The notes under the pieces are model-generated. The model saw only the letters and a list, made by a program, of their open reading frames with translations. It was not told the origin of the DNA and made no database searches. From assembly GCA_025965635.1 (NCBI GenBank), contig JAOPWO010000222.1:1-7442 (forward strand): a stretch of DNA of 7,442 bases, read 5' to 3'. The stretch's first letter is position 1, and each line of letters starts with the position of its first letter. The stretch comes from Modestobacter sp. Its GTDB lineage: Bacteria > Actinomycetota > Actinomycetes > Mycobacteriales > Geodermatophilaceae. Of this stretch, positions 1 through 5,267 are shown one piece after another. Position numbers and translations under genes: made by a program.

Positions 1-17
1 ACCGTCCAGGTCTGATC

Positions 18-25
18 GGAAGGGA
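18..25 (+). promoter_or_regulatory. ribosome binding site of the monooxygenase gene
   Basis: The purine-rich GGAAGGGA lies five bases before the ATG at 31 and is a strong Shine-Dalgarno match. It supports 31 as the true start. Only 30 bases of upstream sequence are in the window, so the operon promoter cannot be assessed. Confidence 0.7.
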
Positions 26-30
26 CCACG

Positions 31-1353
31 ATGACACCCGACACCTCACCTCAGATGCACCTGAGCCTGAATCTCAGCGAATACGGTCGCCACGCGGGAG
101 CGTGGCGCCACCCCGACAACGACTACACCGTCGTGCCGGACATCGGACGGTACGTCCACGCCGCCCAGGTGGCGGAGGGTGCGCTCTTCGACTCGGTGTT
201 CCTGGCAGACAGCCCGCAGCACGCCACCACTCCGTCGGGCATCACCTCGACACGCGTCGATCCCTTTGCGGTCCTCTCGGCGATCGCTGTGGAAACGCAT
301 TCCGTGGGTCTCATCGGCACCATGTCGACGAGTTACAGCGAGCCTTACACCGTCGCACGCCGGGTCGCCGCACTGGACCACCTCAGCCACGGTCGCGCTG
401 CCGTCAACTGTGTGGCCTCGGCCGGCGACAGGATGGCGCGCAATTTCAGTCTCGTATCGGAGCATCCGCATGCCCAGCGTTACTCCAGGACAGAAGAGCA
501 CCTGACCCTGATGGCCAAACTGTGGGATTCCGCCGGCACGGCGGACAGCGCGCCCAGGCCTGTCGACCACCACGGCGAGTTCTTCGACGTGACGGGATCG
601 TTGGACATTCCACGACCGCCAGCGGGGCGCCCCGTGATCGTGCAGGCGGGCAACTCACCCGAGGGGCGCGCCGTCGCCGGCCGTTGGGCAGAGGCCATCT
701 TCGCCGGCTCGACCACCATGCCCCATGCCCAGGAGTACTACCGCGACGTCAAGGCGCAGACAGCCGGCGCGGGGCGCGACCCTGACCACATCAAGATCCT
801 TCTAGGGGTGTTTCCCTACATCGCCGACACCGAGACGGCAGCGCAGGCACTCAAGGCCGAACTGGACGAGTACCACCGCGAGCACGCCGACACGATCGGG
901 CACCTCTCGGCCATCCTCGGTCTGGACCTGTCCACGTACGACCCGGAAGGACCGCTGCCCTACGCGGACCTGCCCACCCCCGGTCAAGGAAACATGGGTG
1001 GCTGGAGCATGGCCACCCTCTTCCCGCGGATGGCCCGGGAGGAAGGCCTCACACTCGGTCAGATCGCCGACCGCGCCTTCGTGGGCGGCCTCTCGAACCT
1101 CCAATGGTCCGTGGTCGGGACCGGCGAGCAGGTGGCGGCCGAGCTGGAGAGGTGGTTCCGCGCCGGGTGCTGCGACGGATTCGCCATCGTCGCGCCGATG
1201 ACCCCCAAGACCATCGAGGACATGGCGCAGCAGGTGGTCCCCGAACTGCAGCGGACGGGCGTGTTCCGCACCGAGTACACCGGGAGCACGATCCGTGACC
1301 ACCTCGGGCTGCCACCGGTCCTCGGCCTCCCGACAGCGGCACTCGTCCCGTGA
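31..1353 (+). CDS. FMNH2-dependent monooxygenase, NtaA/SnaA/DszA family (possible riboflavin lyase-like enzyme)
   Basis: This 440-residue protein is a cytoplasmic TIM-barrel monooxygenase of the bacterial luciferase superfamily. It would use reduced flavin from a partner reductase, plus O2, to oxidise or cleave its substrate. Family hallmarks seen in order are the first strand QMHLSLN (8-14), the WRHP segment (25-28), FDSVFLADS (53-61), the STSYSEPY/ARR region (99-111), LDHLSHGRAAVN (115-126), SAGDRMARNF (130-139), RPVIVQAGNSPEGR (200-213) and the C-terminal VPELQRTGVFRTEY...DHLGLP block. Length matches NtaA, SnaA, DszA and EmoA at about 440-450 residues. One difference is a shortened loop around residues 166-185, between LWDSAG and DHHGEFF, where family members usually carry a longer charged insertion. 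It heads an operon with two flavin reductases, a riboflavin-kinase remnant and RibBA. That context recalls RcaE, the riboflavin lyase of Microbacterium. Aminopolycarboxylate, sulfur-compound or natural-product oxidation remain possible. The family call is firm; the substrate is inference. Confidence 0.9.
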   Translation: MTPDTSPQMHLSLNLSEYGRHAGAWRHPDNDYTVVPDIGRYVHAAQVAEGALFDSVFLADSPQHATTPSGITSTRVDPFAVLSAIAVETHSVGLIGTMSTSYSEPYTVARRVAALDHLSHGRAAVNCVASAGDRMARNFSLVSEHPHAQRYSRTEEHLTLMAKLWDSAGTADSAPRPVDHHGEFFDVTGSLDIPRPPAGRPVIVQAGNSPEGRAVAGRWAEAIFAGSTTMPHAQEYYRDVKAQTAGAGRDPDHIKILLGVFPYIADTETAAQALKAELDEYHREHADTIGHLSAILGLDLSTYDPEGPLPYADLPTPGQGNMGGWSMATLFPRMAREEGLTLGQIADRAFVGGLSNLQWSVVGTGEQVAAELERWFRAGCCDGFAIVAPMTPKTIEDMAQQVVPELQRTGVFRTEYTGSTIRDHLGLPPVLGLPTAALVP

Positions 1354-1460
1354 CGACCTCGAGAGCAGCGGAGGACACGTCCCGCGGACGGGCCACTCCA
1401 GCGGGCGCACCGCACCGGCACCGCCGCGCTGCCGCCGGCGACCAGGCCGGGCAGTCCAAC

Positions 1461-1465
1461 AGGAG
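1461..1465 (+). promoter_or_regulatory. ribosome binding site fixing the start of the SsuE-like reductase
   Basis: AGGAG ends six bases before the ATG at 1472. The same reading frame stays open back to 1295. However, the residues before 1472 are low-complexity, rich in Arg, Ser and Pro, and run through the end of the monooxygenase gene, so this site decides the start. Confidence 0.7.
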
Positions 1466-1471
1466 CAGCTC

Positions 1472-1990
1472 ATGACGGTGGCCTTGGTCGTCGGGAACCC
1501 CAAACAGGCGTCACGCACCCTCGATGCTGGTGTCGCGCTGGCCACCGCCCTGACCGATGGCCCTCCGGACGTGGTGATCGACGTCGCCACACTGGGCGCC
1601 GGGCTCCTGGGCTGGGGGGACCAGCGGGTACGGGCCGCCGTACAGCAGGTCGCCTCCTCGGACGTCGCCGTGTTCGCCTCACCGACCTACAAGGCGACCT
1701 ACACAGGCCTGATCAAGCTCTTTCTCGATCAGTTCGCGACCGGAGCGGGACTCCGGGGCGTTGTTGCCGTCCCCTTGATGCTCGGCGCCGGTCCGTCGCA
1801 CGCCATGGCACCGGACCTGCTCCTCAAGCCGGTGCTGGTCGAGTTGGGCGCCACCTGCCCGACTCCCGGCCTGTACCTGCTGGACACAACCTTCGCCGAA
1901 GCTCCCACCCTGGGGGACTTCGCCGTCACCTGGGCCCCTGTCGTCGCTGCCACCGCTGCGGTGTGGAAGGGCAGCGTTCGATGCACGTGA
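1472..1990 (+). CDS. NAD(P)H-dependent FMN reductase, SsuE/MsuE-like (flavodoxin fold)
   Basis: This 172-residue protein reduces free FMN with NAD(P)H and hands FMNH2 to a two-component monooxygenase. The N-terminus VALVVGNPKQASRTL (3-17) is the first strand and phosphate-binding loop of the fold. Further on, SDVAVFASPTYKATYTG, the IKLFLDQ helix and VAVPLMLGAGPSHA match SsuE-type reductases closely, and the late ELGATCPTPGLYLLD strand is also typical. Length agrees with the family at about 170-190 residues. A 118-base spacer, in which I see only a weak 5-bp stem (CGTCC/GGACG at 1378-1390), separates it from the monooxygenase. Its last ten bases overlap the next gene. It is the first of two reductases in the operon, so it may supply FMNH2 while the second supplies a different reduced flavin, or the two may be redundant. 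The family is well supported; pyridine-nucleotide preference cannot be read from the sequence. Confidence 0.88.
   Translation: MTVALVVGNPKQASRTLDAGVALATALTDGPPDVVIDVATLGAGLLGWGDQRVRAAVQQVASSDVAVFASPTYKATYTGLIKLFLDQFATGAGLRGVVAVPLMLGAGPSHAMAPDLLLKPVLVELGATCPTPGLYLLDTTFAEAPTLGDFAVTWAPVVAATAAVWKGSVRCT
1965..1970 (+). promoter_or_regulatory. ribosome binding site inside the SsuE-like gene, fixing the start of the second reductase
   Basis: GGAAGG lies ten bases before the ATG at 1981, near the 3' end of the preceding gene. It favours 1981 over the in-frame GTG at 1963, which overlaps this site and has no good ribosome binding site of its own. Confidence 0.6.
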
Positions 1991-2481
1991 CCGCAGATCA
2001 GATGGACAACGAGGTGCTGCGCAGGGCCTTCGGCGCTTTCCCCTCCGGCGTGGTGGCCCTGTGCGCCGTCGTCGACGGCTCACCGCAGGGAATGGTCGCC
2101 TCCAGTTTCGTCACGGTCTCCCTCGACCCGCCCCTGGTGGCCTTCTGCGTCCAGTGGACCTCGACCACCTGGCCGCAGCTGGAGCACCTGCCCAGGATCG
2201 GAGTCAGCGTCCTCGGGGAGGCTCATGACACCGTGGCCCGCCAGCTGGCCAGCAAGGTCGGCAACCGCTTCGCCGACCTGCCCGTGGAAGTTGCCGCCGA
2301 CGGGGCGGTGTTCCTGCACGGCGCGGGGGCCTGGCTGGACTGCTCGGTCGACCAGCTCTTCCCGGCGGGGGATCACGGGATCGTGCTGCTGCGGATGCAC
2401 GCGTTGACCATCCACGACGGGATCTCACCGCTCGTCTTCGCCGGCAGCACGTTCCGCCGGCTGGCGGCGGTGGCTCCATGA
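1981..2481 (+). CDS. split-barrel flavin reductase (RutF/HpaC/NtaB-type flavin reductase domain)
   Basis: This 166-residue protein should reduce FMN, FAD or riboflavin with NAD(P)H as the small component of a two-component monooxygenase. The N-terminal RRAFGAFPSGVVALCAVVDG is the classic opening of the flavin_reduct family, which normally reads FaTGVavvt. It is followed by QGMVASSFVTVSLDPPLVAFCV, the flavin-binding segment. After that come FADLPVE, a GAGAWLDCSVDQLFPAGDHGIVLLRM segment carrying the conserved xDHxIxxG-like motif in altered form (here GDHGIVLL), and the closing SPLVFAGSTFRRL. It matches the family in length and has no extra domain. It overlaps the SsuE-like gene by 10 bases and the next gene by 4 (ATGA), so it is translationally coupled on both sides. 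RcaB of the Microbacterium riboflavin catabolic cluster is reported as a reductase, which is one possible parallel. The family is secure; the flavin preferred is unknown. Confidence 0.9.
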   Translation: MHVTADQMDNEVLRRAFGAFPSGVVALCAVVDGSPQGMVASSFVTVSLDPPLVAFCVQWTSTTWPQLEHLPRIGVSVLGEAHDTVARQLASKVGNRFADLPVEVAADGAVFLHGAGAWLDCSVDQLFPAGDHGIVLLRMHALTIHDGISPLVFAGSTFRRLAAVAP

Positions 2482-2861
2482 GCCCTCGTTCCGACCCCGC
2501 ACCCCTCGGTCAGCCGGCGTTCAGCGGCACCATTGCGCACGGTGACGGTCGCGCCAGGACGCTTGGGTCCCCCACCGCCGACCTGGCCGTGCCCGCTGGC
2601 GCCCACGCCGCCGCGGTCCCGGTCGGTCAGCGATCCACCTCCTACCGCCGCGAGGGCGAGCGGCCGCTGGAGGCCCACCTGATCGACTTCCGTGGGGACC
2701 CGTACGGCCGGAACGCCCGCGTCGATCCGACCCGGCGACCGCGCTCCCGACGCCGCTCCCACGGCACCGAGGAGCTCCTCGCCCAGCCGCGCCGCGGCAT
2801 CCTGACCACCAGGGCCTGGATGCCCCTGCAGTGCCCGCCGGTCGGTGCCCATGTCGGTTGA
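2478..2861 (+). CDS. degenerate riboflavin kinase-like protein, probably inactive
   Basis: This 127-residue ORF reads as a worn copy of the riboflavin kinase domain, the C-terminal half of RibF, which phosphorylates riboflavin to FMN. Recognisable blocks are FSGTIAHGDGRARTLGSPTADL (15-36), corresponding to family GxVxxGxGRGRxLGFPTANL, and VPVGQRSTS (47-55), corresponding to the VnvGxRPTF strand. LEAHLIDFRGDPYGRNARV (64-82) corresponds to vEaHLLDFxxDLYGxxxxV, and EELLAQPRR to the last helix. The catalytic-base Glu of the EAH motif is retained (Glu65). Against activity, PTAN is PTAD, and about 15 residues holding the GVYA strand are missing between 39 and 43. Several core hydrophobic positions have become Pro or Ser (GFPT to GSPT, DLYG to DPYG, VEF to VDP, LR to PR, QLRR to QPRR). 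The frame is open and coupled at both ends (ATGA at 2478, 11-base overlap with ribBA), so it is probably still translated. RcaA, a riboflavin kinase, is the analogous rca gene. The homology is my reading of motifs, without an alignment. Confidence 0.72.
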   Translation: MSPRSDPAPLGQPAFSGTIAHGDGRARTLGSPTADLAVPAGAHAAAVPVGQRSTSYRREGERPLEAHLIDFRGDPYGRNARVDPTRRPRSRRRSHGTEELLAQPRRGILTTRAWMPLQCPPVGAHVG

Positions 2862-4104
2862 GGAACCGCGGACGGCCACGATCAGCGAGGCGCTGGACAG
2901 CCTGCGCCAGGGCCGCCCGGTGCTGGTCCTGGACGCCGCCGACCGTGAGGGTGAGGGCGACGTCGTCCTGGCGGCCAGCACGGCGACTGAGGCTTGGATC
3001 GCGTGGACCGTCCGCCACACCTCCGGAGTGCTGTGCGCTCCGCTACCCGCGGCTCGGGCCGACCACCTGGGCCTGCCCCCGATGGTCCCCCACAACGAGG
3101 ATCCTCGCGGCACCGCGTACACGATCTCCGTCGACGCCCGCGAGGGGATCGGTACGGGGATCAGCGCATCTGACCGCGCCCGCACACTGCGCGTCCTCGC
3201 AGCAGCCGACACCGGTGCGGGCGATCTGATCCGGCCCGGGCACGTCTTCCCGCTGCGTGCCGCGCCCGGCGGCGTCCTGGAACGCGCAGGCCACACCGAG
3301 GCCGCCGTGGACCTGTGCCGTCTGGCCGGCCTTCCTCCAGTGGCCGCGATCGCCGAGCTGGTCGACGATTCCGGACCGGCGAGCGGCCCGGCGGAGGTGC
3401 TGGCCCTGGGGAGATGTGCCGAGGTGCCCGTCATCACCATCGCCGCACTGATCGACCACCTCCGAGCGCACGCCGCGACCTCCCCTGCGGGGGATGCTCC
3501 CCCCGCCGTCGACCGGCCCGCGCCCCGGGTGCGTCGCGAGGAGCAGACGATGATGCCCACGCGCTTCGGCCGATTGCTGACCACTCTGTACCGAGACCTG
3601 CACACCGGCGCCGAGCACTTCGCCGTCACCAGCGGCTCCCCGGTGAACGACAGCTTGGTCCGGGTGCACTCGGAGTGCCTGACCGGTGAGCTGCTCGGAT
3701 CGCAGCGCTGCGACTGTGGGTCGCAACTGGAATCCGCCCTGCACAGCATCGCACTGTCCGGTGGCACGATCGTCTATCTGCGAGGCCACGAGGGCAGGGG
3801 CATCGGGCTGGCCAAGAAGCTGGCCGCTTACCGCCTGCAGGACGGCGGCCTGGACACCGTGGACGCCAACCTTCAACTCGGCGCCCCGGCCGACGCCCGC
3901 GAGTACGGAGCGGCGGCCGCCATCCTCCAGGATCTCGGGGTCACCCGGGTACGGCTGTTGACCAACAACCCCGCCAAGGTCGCGGGGCTGATCCTCGGCG
4001 GCATCGAGGTCGTCCAGCGGGTGCCGCACCTGCCCGAGGTCCACGACGGCAACCGGTACTACCTCAGCACCAAGCGGGACAGGATGGGGCACCTGATGGC
4101 CTGA
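2851..4104 (+). CDS. ribBA: bifunctional 3,4-dihydroxy-2-butanone 4-phosphate synthase / GTP cyclohydrolase II
   Basis: This 417-residue cytoplasmic enzyme makes both riboflavin precursors. RibB converts ribulose 5-phosphate to 3,4-dihydroxy-2-butanone 4-phosphate. RibA opens GTP to the diaminopyrimidine and releases formate. The RibB half (about 1-205) shows DREGEGD (31-37), HTSGVLC, TGISASDRA, RPGHVFPLRA and GHTE (147-150). The RibA half (about 230-417) has the zinc cysteines Cys276, Cys287 and Cys289 in SECLTG/RCDCG, plus GHEGRGIGL, the Tyr of AAYRLQD, DTVDANLQLG, the Arg of DAREY and LLTNNPAK. RibA looks intact. RibB deviates late: the usual CE.x.DDGtMAR segment reads AELVDDSGPAS, although its Glu remains, and the usual VTTG is IGTG. 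The ATG at 2851 is preferred over the GTG at 2845 because of the family N-terminus. No clear ribosome binding site is visible, so translation is probably coupled to the preceding gene. Ordinary actinobacterial copies sit with ribD, ribE and ribH; none is here, which suggests an accessory paralogue. Confidence 0.93.
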   Translation: MSVEEPRTATISEALDSLRQGRPVLVLDAADREGEGDVVLAASTATEAWIAWTVRHTSGVLCAPLPAARADHLGLPPMVPHNEDPRGTAYTISVDAREGIGTGISASDRARTLRVLAAADTGAGDLIRPGHVFPLRAAPGGVLERAGHTEAAVDLCRLAGLPPVAAIAELVDDSGPASGPAEVLALGRCAEVPVITIAALIDHLRAHAATSPAGDAPPAVDRPAPRVRREEQTMMPTRFGRLLTTLYRDLHTGAEHFAVTSGSPVNDSLVRVHSECLTGELLGSQRCDCGSQLESALHSIALSGGTIVYLRGHEGRGIGLAKKLAAYRLQDGGLDTVDANLQLGAPADAREYGAAAAILQDLGVTRVRLLTNNPAKVAGLILGGIEVVQRVPHLPEVHDGNRYYLSTKRDRMGHLMA

Positions 4105-4240
4105 CCCGGCTGGTCCGAGCCGACACGCACAGGGAAGTGCCGGCCCGGTGGTCCACGGACCCGGAGGGGCGTGCGCCAGCCGCGAGCTGTCCTGCCGCCG
4201 GCGTCGACCTCGATCTCCTACCGAGTTGATCCTCAGATCT

Positions 4241-4304
4241 CTGTGCCCGACCAACACGGTAGGGCAATCCTGCCGTTGCGATCGGGCGGCAGGCTCGGGC
4301 ACAG
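4241..4304 (+). promoter_or_regulatory. nested inverted repeat: 10-bp outer stem enclosing alternative inner hairpins
   Basis: CTGTGCCCGA (4241-4250) is perfectly complementary to TCGGGCACAG (4295-4304). Inside it, CCTGCCG (4269-4275) pairs perfectly with CGGCAGG (4287-4293) over an 11-base loop. The same CCTGCCG also pairs with CGGTAGG (4257-4263) over a 5-base loop GCAAT, with one G-U pair, and an A-T pair at 4256/4276 extends that stem. The two inner hairpins are mutually exclusive, as in attenuators and riboswitches. No run of T follows. Its place 105 bases before the regulator start fits a structured leader of gntR, a terminator or processing signal for the operon ending at 4104, or a protein operator. 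It matches no RNA family I recognise. Confidence 0.5.
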
Positions 4305-4394
4305 CAACGGCCCCGGGGCGCTACGCCGAGACGGGCACGTCCGTCCCCCGGTCCCCGTCGCCTCATCCAGCAGCAATCCGCCGCATCCCGCAGC

Positions 4395-4401
4395 AAGAGG
4401 A
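4395..4401 (+). promoter_or_regulatory. ribosome binding site fixing the start of the GntR regulator
   Basis: AAGAGGA ends seven bases before the ATG at 4409. A second ATG at 4404 is out of frame. The residues encoded upstream in this frame do not resemble a GntR protein, so the gene is started at 4409. Confidence 0.7.
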
Positions 4402-4408
4402 CGATGTC

Positions 4409-5188
4409 ATGAGCTCGGAACGCGTGAGTCCCGCCGAATACCGCCTGATGGTGCGCCAGCGCAACGGCTTGGACGTGCGTCAGCGCTCGCCCATGCGCGT
4501 GCACAGCATGCTGCGCGCGGGCATCCGCCAGGGCCTCGTCGGCACGTCTGAGCAGTTGGTCGAGAGCGATCTCGTCAAGTCCTACGCCACCAGCCGCAAC
4601 GCTGTCCGGGAAGCCATGGGTCTGCTCGTGGAGGAGGGCCTGGTCACCCGGTCCCCGCGGTACGGAACCGTCGTCGTCGGATCCATCTCCGAGGTCTCGC
4701 TGATTACCGGTCAGGCCTGGTGGCAGGACGGTGACAAGGAGACCTTCGAGTCGATCCGCCTGGACGCCACAGCGCTGCCGATGACGAAGATGCTCCAGAC
4801 CTGGCTCGCCTCGGCCTCGGCCAGCGTCAACCTGGTCGAGTGGCTCCTGCGCCGCGACGGGAGCCCGTTCTGCGTGTACACCAACTACTGGACCGGCACG
4901 AGCACCCCTCGACGTCCGATCAACGAGCATTCCACCGATGACTTCTCCGAGCTCTTCCGGGACTACTACGGTGTTGCGCTGGGCACGGTCGAGCTGAACG
5001 TCGAGGCAGTCATGTGCGACGCCCGCATGGCGAAGATCCTCGACCTCGAGTCGGGGCAGCCCGTCCTGTTCCGCGAGCGACTCCTGATCGACAGTGAGGG
5101 AAATCCGCGGGAGTACAGCCACGCGTACTGGCCCGGGAGCAAAGTCTCCCTCCACCTGTCCACGCACGCCGACGGCGTGCTGTGCTGA
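4409..5188 (+). CDS. GntR-family transcriptional regulator, HutC subfamily (UTRA effector domain)
   Basis: This 259-residue protein has an N-terminal winged helix-turn-helix (about 30-91) with the GntR pattern: ESDLVKSYATSRNAVREAM as helix-turn-helix, LLVEEGLVTRSPRYGTVVV as the last helix and wing. The C-terminal part (about 100-255) fits a UTRA ligand-binding domain. The best evidence is its end, where ILDLESGQPVLFRERLLID precedes REYSHAYWPGSKVSLHL, the strand pattern in which HutC-type regulators bind small effectors. Such proteins are usually repressors released by a pathway substrate or product. The winged helix starts later than in many relatives, after about 28 extra residues. It sits between the flavin operon and the dehydrogenase, and probably controls one or both. 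The inverted repeat at 4241-4304 is a candidate site for autoregulation. Its effector is unknown; a flavin, a flavin breakdown product or the monooxygenase substrate are the obvious candidates. Confidence 0.88.
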   Translation: MSSERVSPAEYRLMVRQRNGLDVRQRSPMRVHSMLRAGIRQGLVGTSEQLVESDLVKSYATSRNAVREAMGLLVEEGLVTRSPRYGTVVVGSISEVSLITGQAWWQDGDKETFESIRLDATALPMTKMLQTWLASASASVNLVEWLLRRDGSPFCVYTNYWTGTSTPRRPINEHSTDDFSELFRDYYGVALGTVELNVEAVMCDARMAKILDLESGQPVLFRERLLIDSEGNPREYSHAYWPGSKVSLHLSTHADGVLC

Positions 5189-5206
5189 CGGCTCCGGCCA
5201 CGACAA

Positions 5207-5225
5207 GAGGCGGGATCGCCGCCTC
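5207..5225 (+). repeat. perfect 7-bp stem-loop after gntR
   Basis: GAGGCGG (5207-5213) and CCGCCTC (5219-5225) are perfect complements around the 5-base loop GATCG. It starts 19 bases after the gntR stop and ends 42 bases before the dehydrogenase start. With no T tract it could be a weak attenuator, an mRNA-stabilising hairpin or an operator. Chance occurrence in GC-rich DNA is possible. Confidence 0.4.
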
Positions 5226-5252
5226 GGTGACGGTCCATCCGAGTGGAATTGC

Positions 5253-5259
5253 AGGGCGG
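5253..5259 (+). promoter_or_regulatory. ribosome binding site fixing the GTG start of the dehydrogenase
   Basis: AGGGCGG ends eight bases before the GTG at 5268, where the recognisable protein sequence begins (VISPPRIVAAQ). The frame is open further upstream, but that part overlaps gntR and looks non-coding. Confidence 0.5.
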
Positions 5260-5267
5260 TCCACGCA

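Larger units (their letters stand above)
4105..4408 (+). other. 304-base non-coding spacer between ribBA and the GntR gene
   Basis: I see no gene here. The frame upstream of the regulator stays open from 4148, but its residues are rich in Arg, Pro and Ser, match nothing and lack a ribosome binding site. The main content is the nested inverted repeat at 4241-4304, followed by about 90 bases with no clear structure leading to the ribosome binding site at 4395. I found no convincing -35/-10 pair and no FMN riboswitch core. A promoter for the gntR-dehydrogenase unit presumably lies here. Confidence 0.6.

Noticed and set aside
1378..1390. Small hairpin CGTCC-CGC-GGACG in the monooxygenase-reductase spacer
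   Set aside because: Five base pairs in GC-rich DNA with no T tract is expected by chance, and the downstream gene appears to be part of the same operon.
1295..1471. N-terminal extension of the SsuE-like reductase
   Set aside because: The extension overlaps the monooxygenase gene and is Arg/Ser/Pro-rich, while AGGAG before 1472 and the family N-terminus mark the start.
2373..3767. Long open frame on the - strand, 464 codons, opposite the kinase-like ORF and ribBA
   Set aside because: It is antisense to well-recognised RibBA motifs, is rich in Arg, Ser, Ala and Pro and shows no domain. GC-rich DNA gives such frames routinely.
3043..4302. Long open frame on the - strand, 419 codons, opposite ribBA
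   Set aside because: It is a low-complexity shadow of ribBA with no recognisable motif; the + strand gene is unambiguous.
4148..4408. N-terminal extension of the GntR protein by 87 codons
   Set aside because: It has no similarity to GntR proteins, it runs through the inverted repeat, and AAGAGGA precedes the ATG at 4409.
4105..4408. FMN riboswitch near ribBA
   Set aside because: I looked for the conserved core of this aptamer here and in the shorter spacers and did not find it. The inverted repeat has only one outer stem and one inner hairpin, not a six-stem junction.
5094..5267. Longer start for the dehydrogenase overlapping gntR
   Set aside because: The residues look non-coding (Cys, Arg and Pro runs), and the family N-terminus begins at the GTG at 5268.
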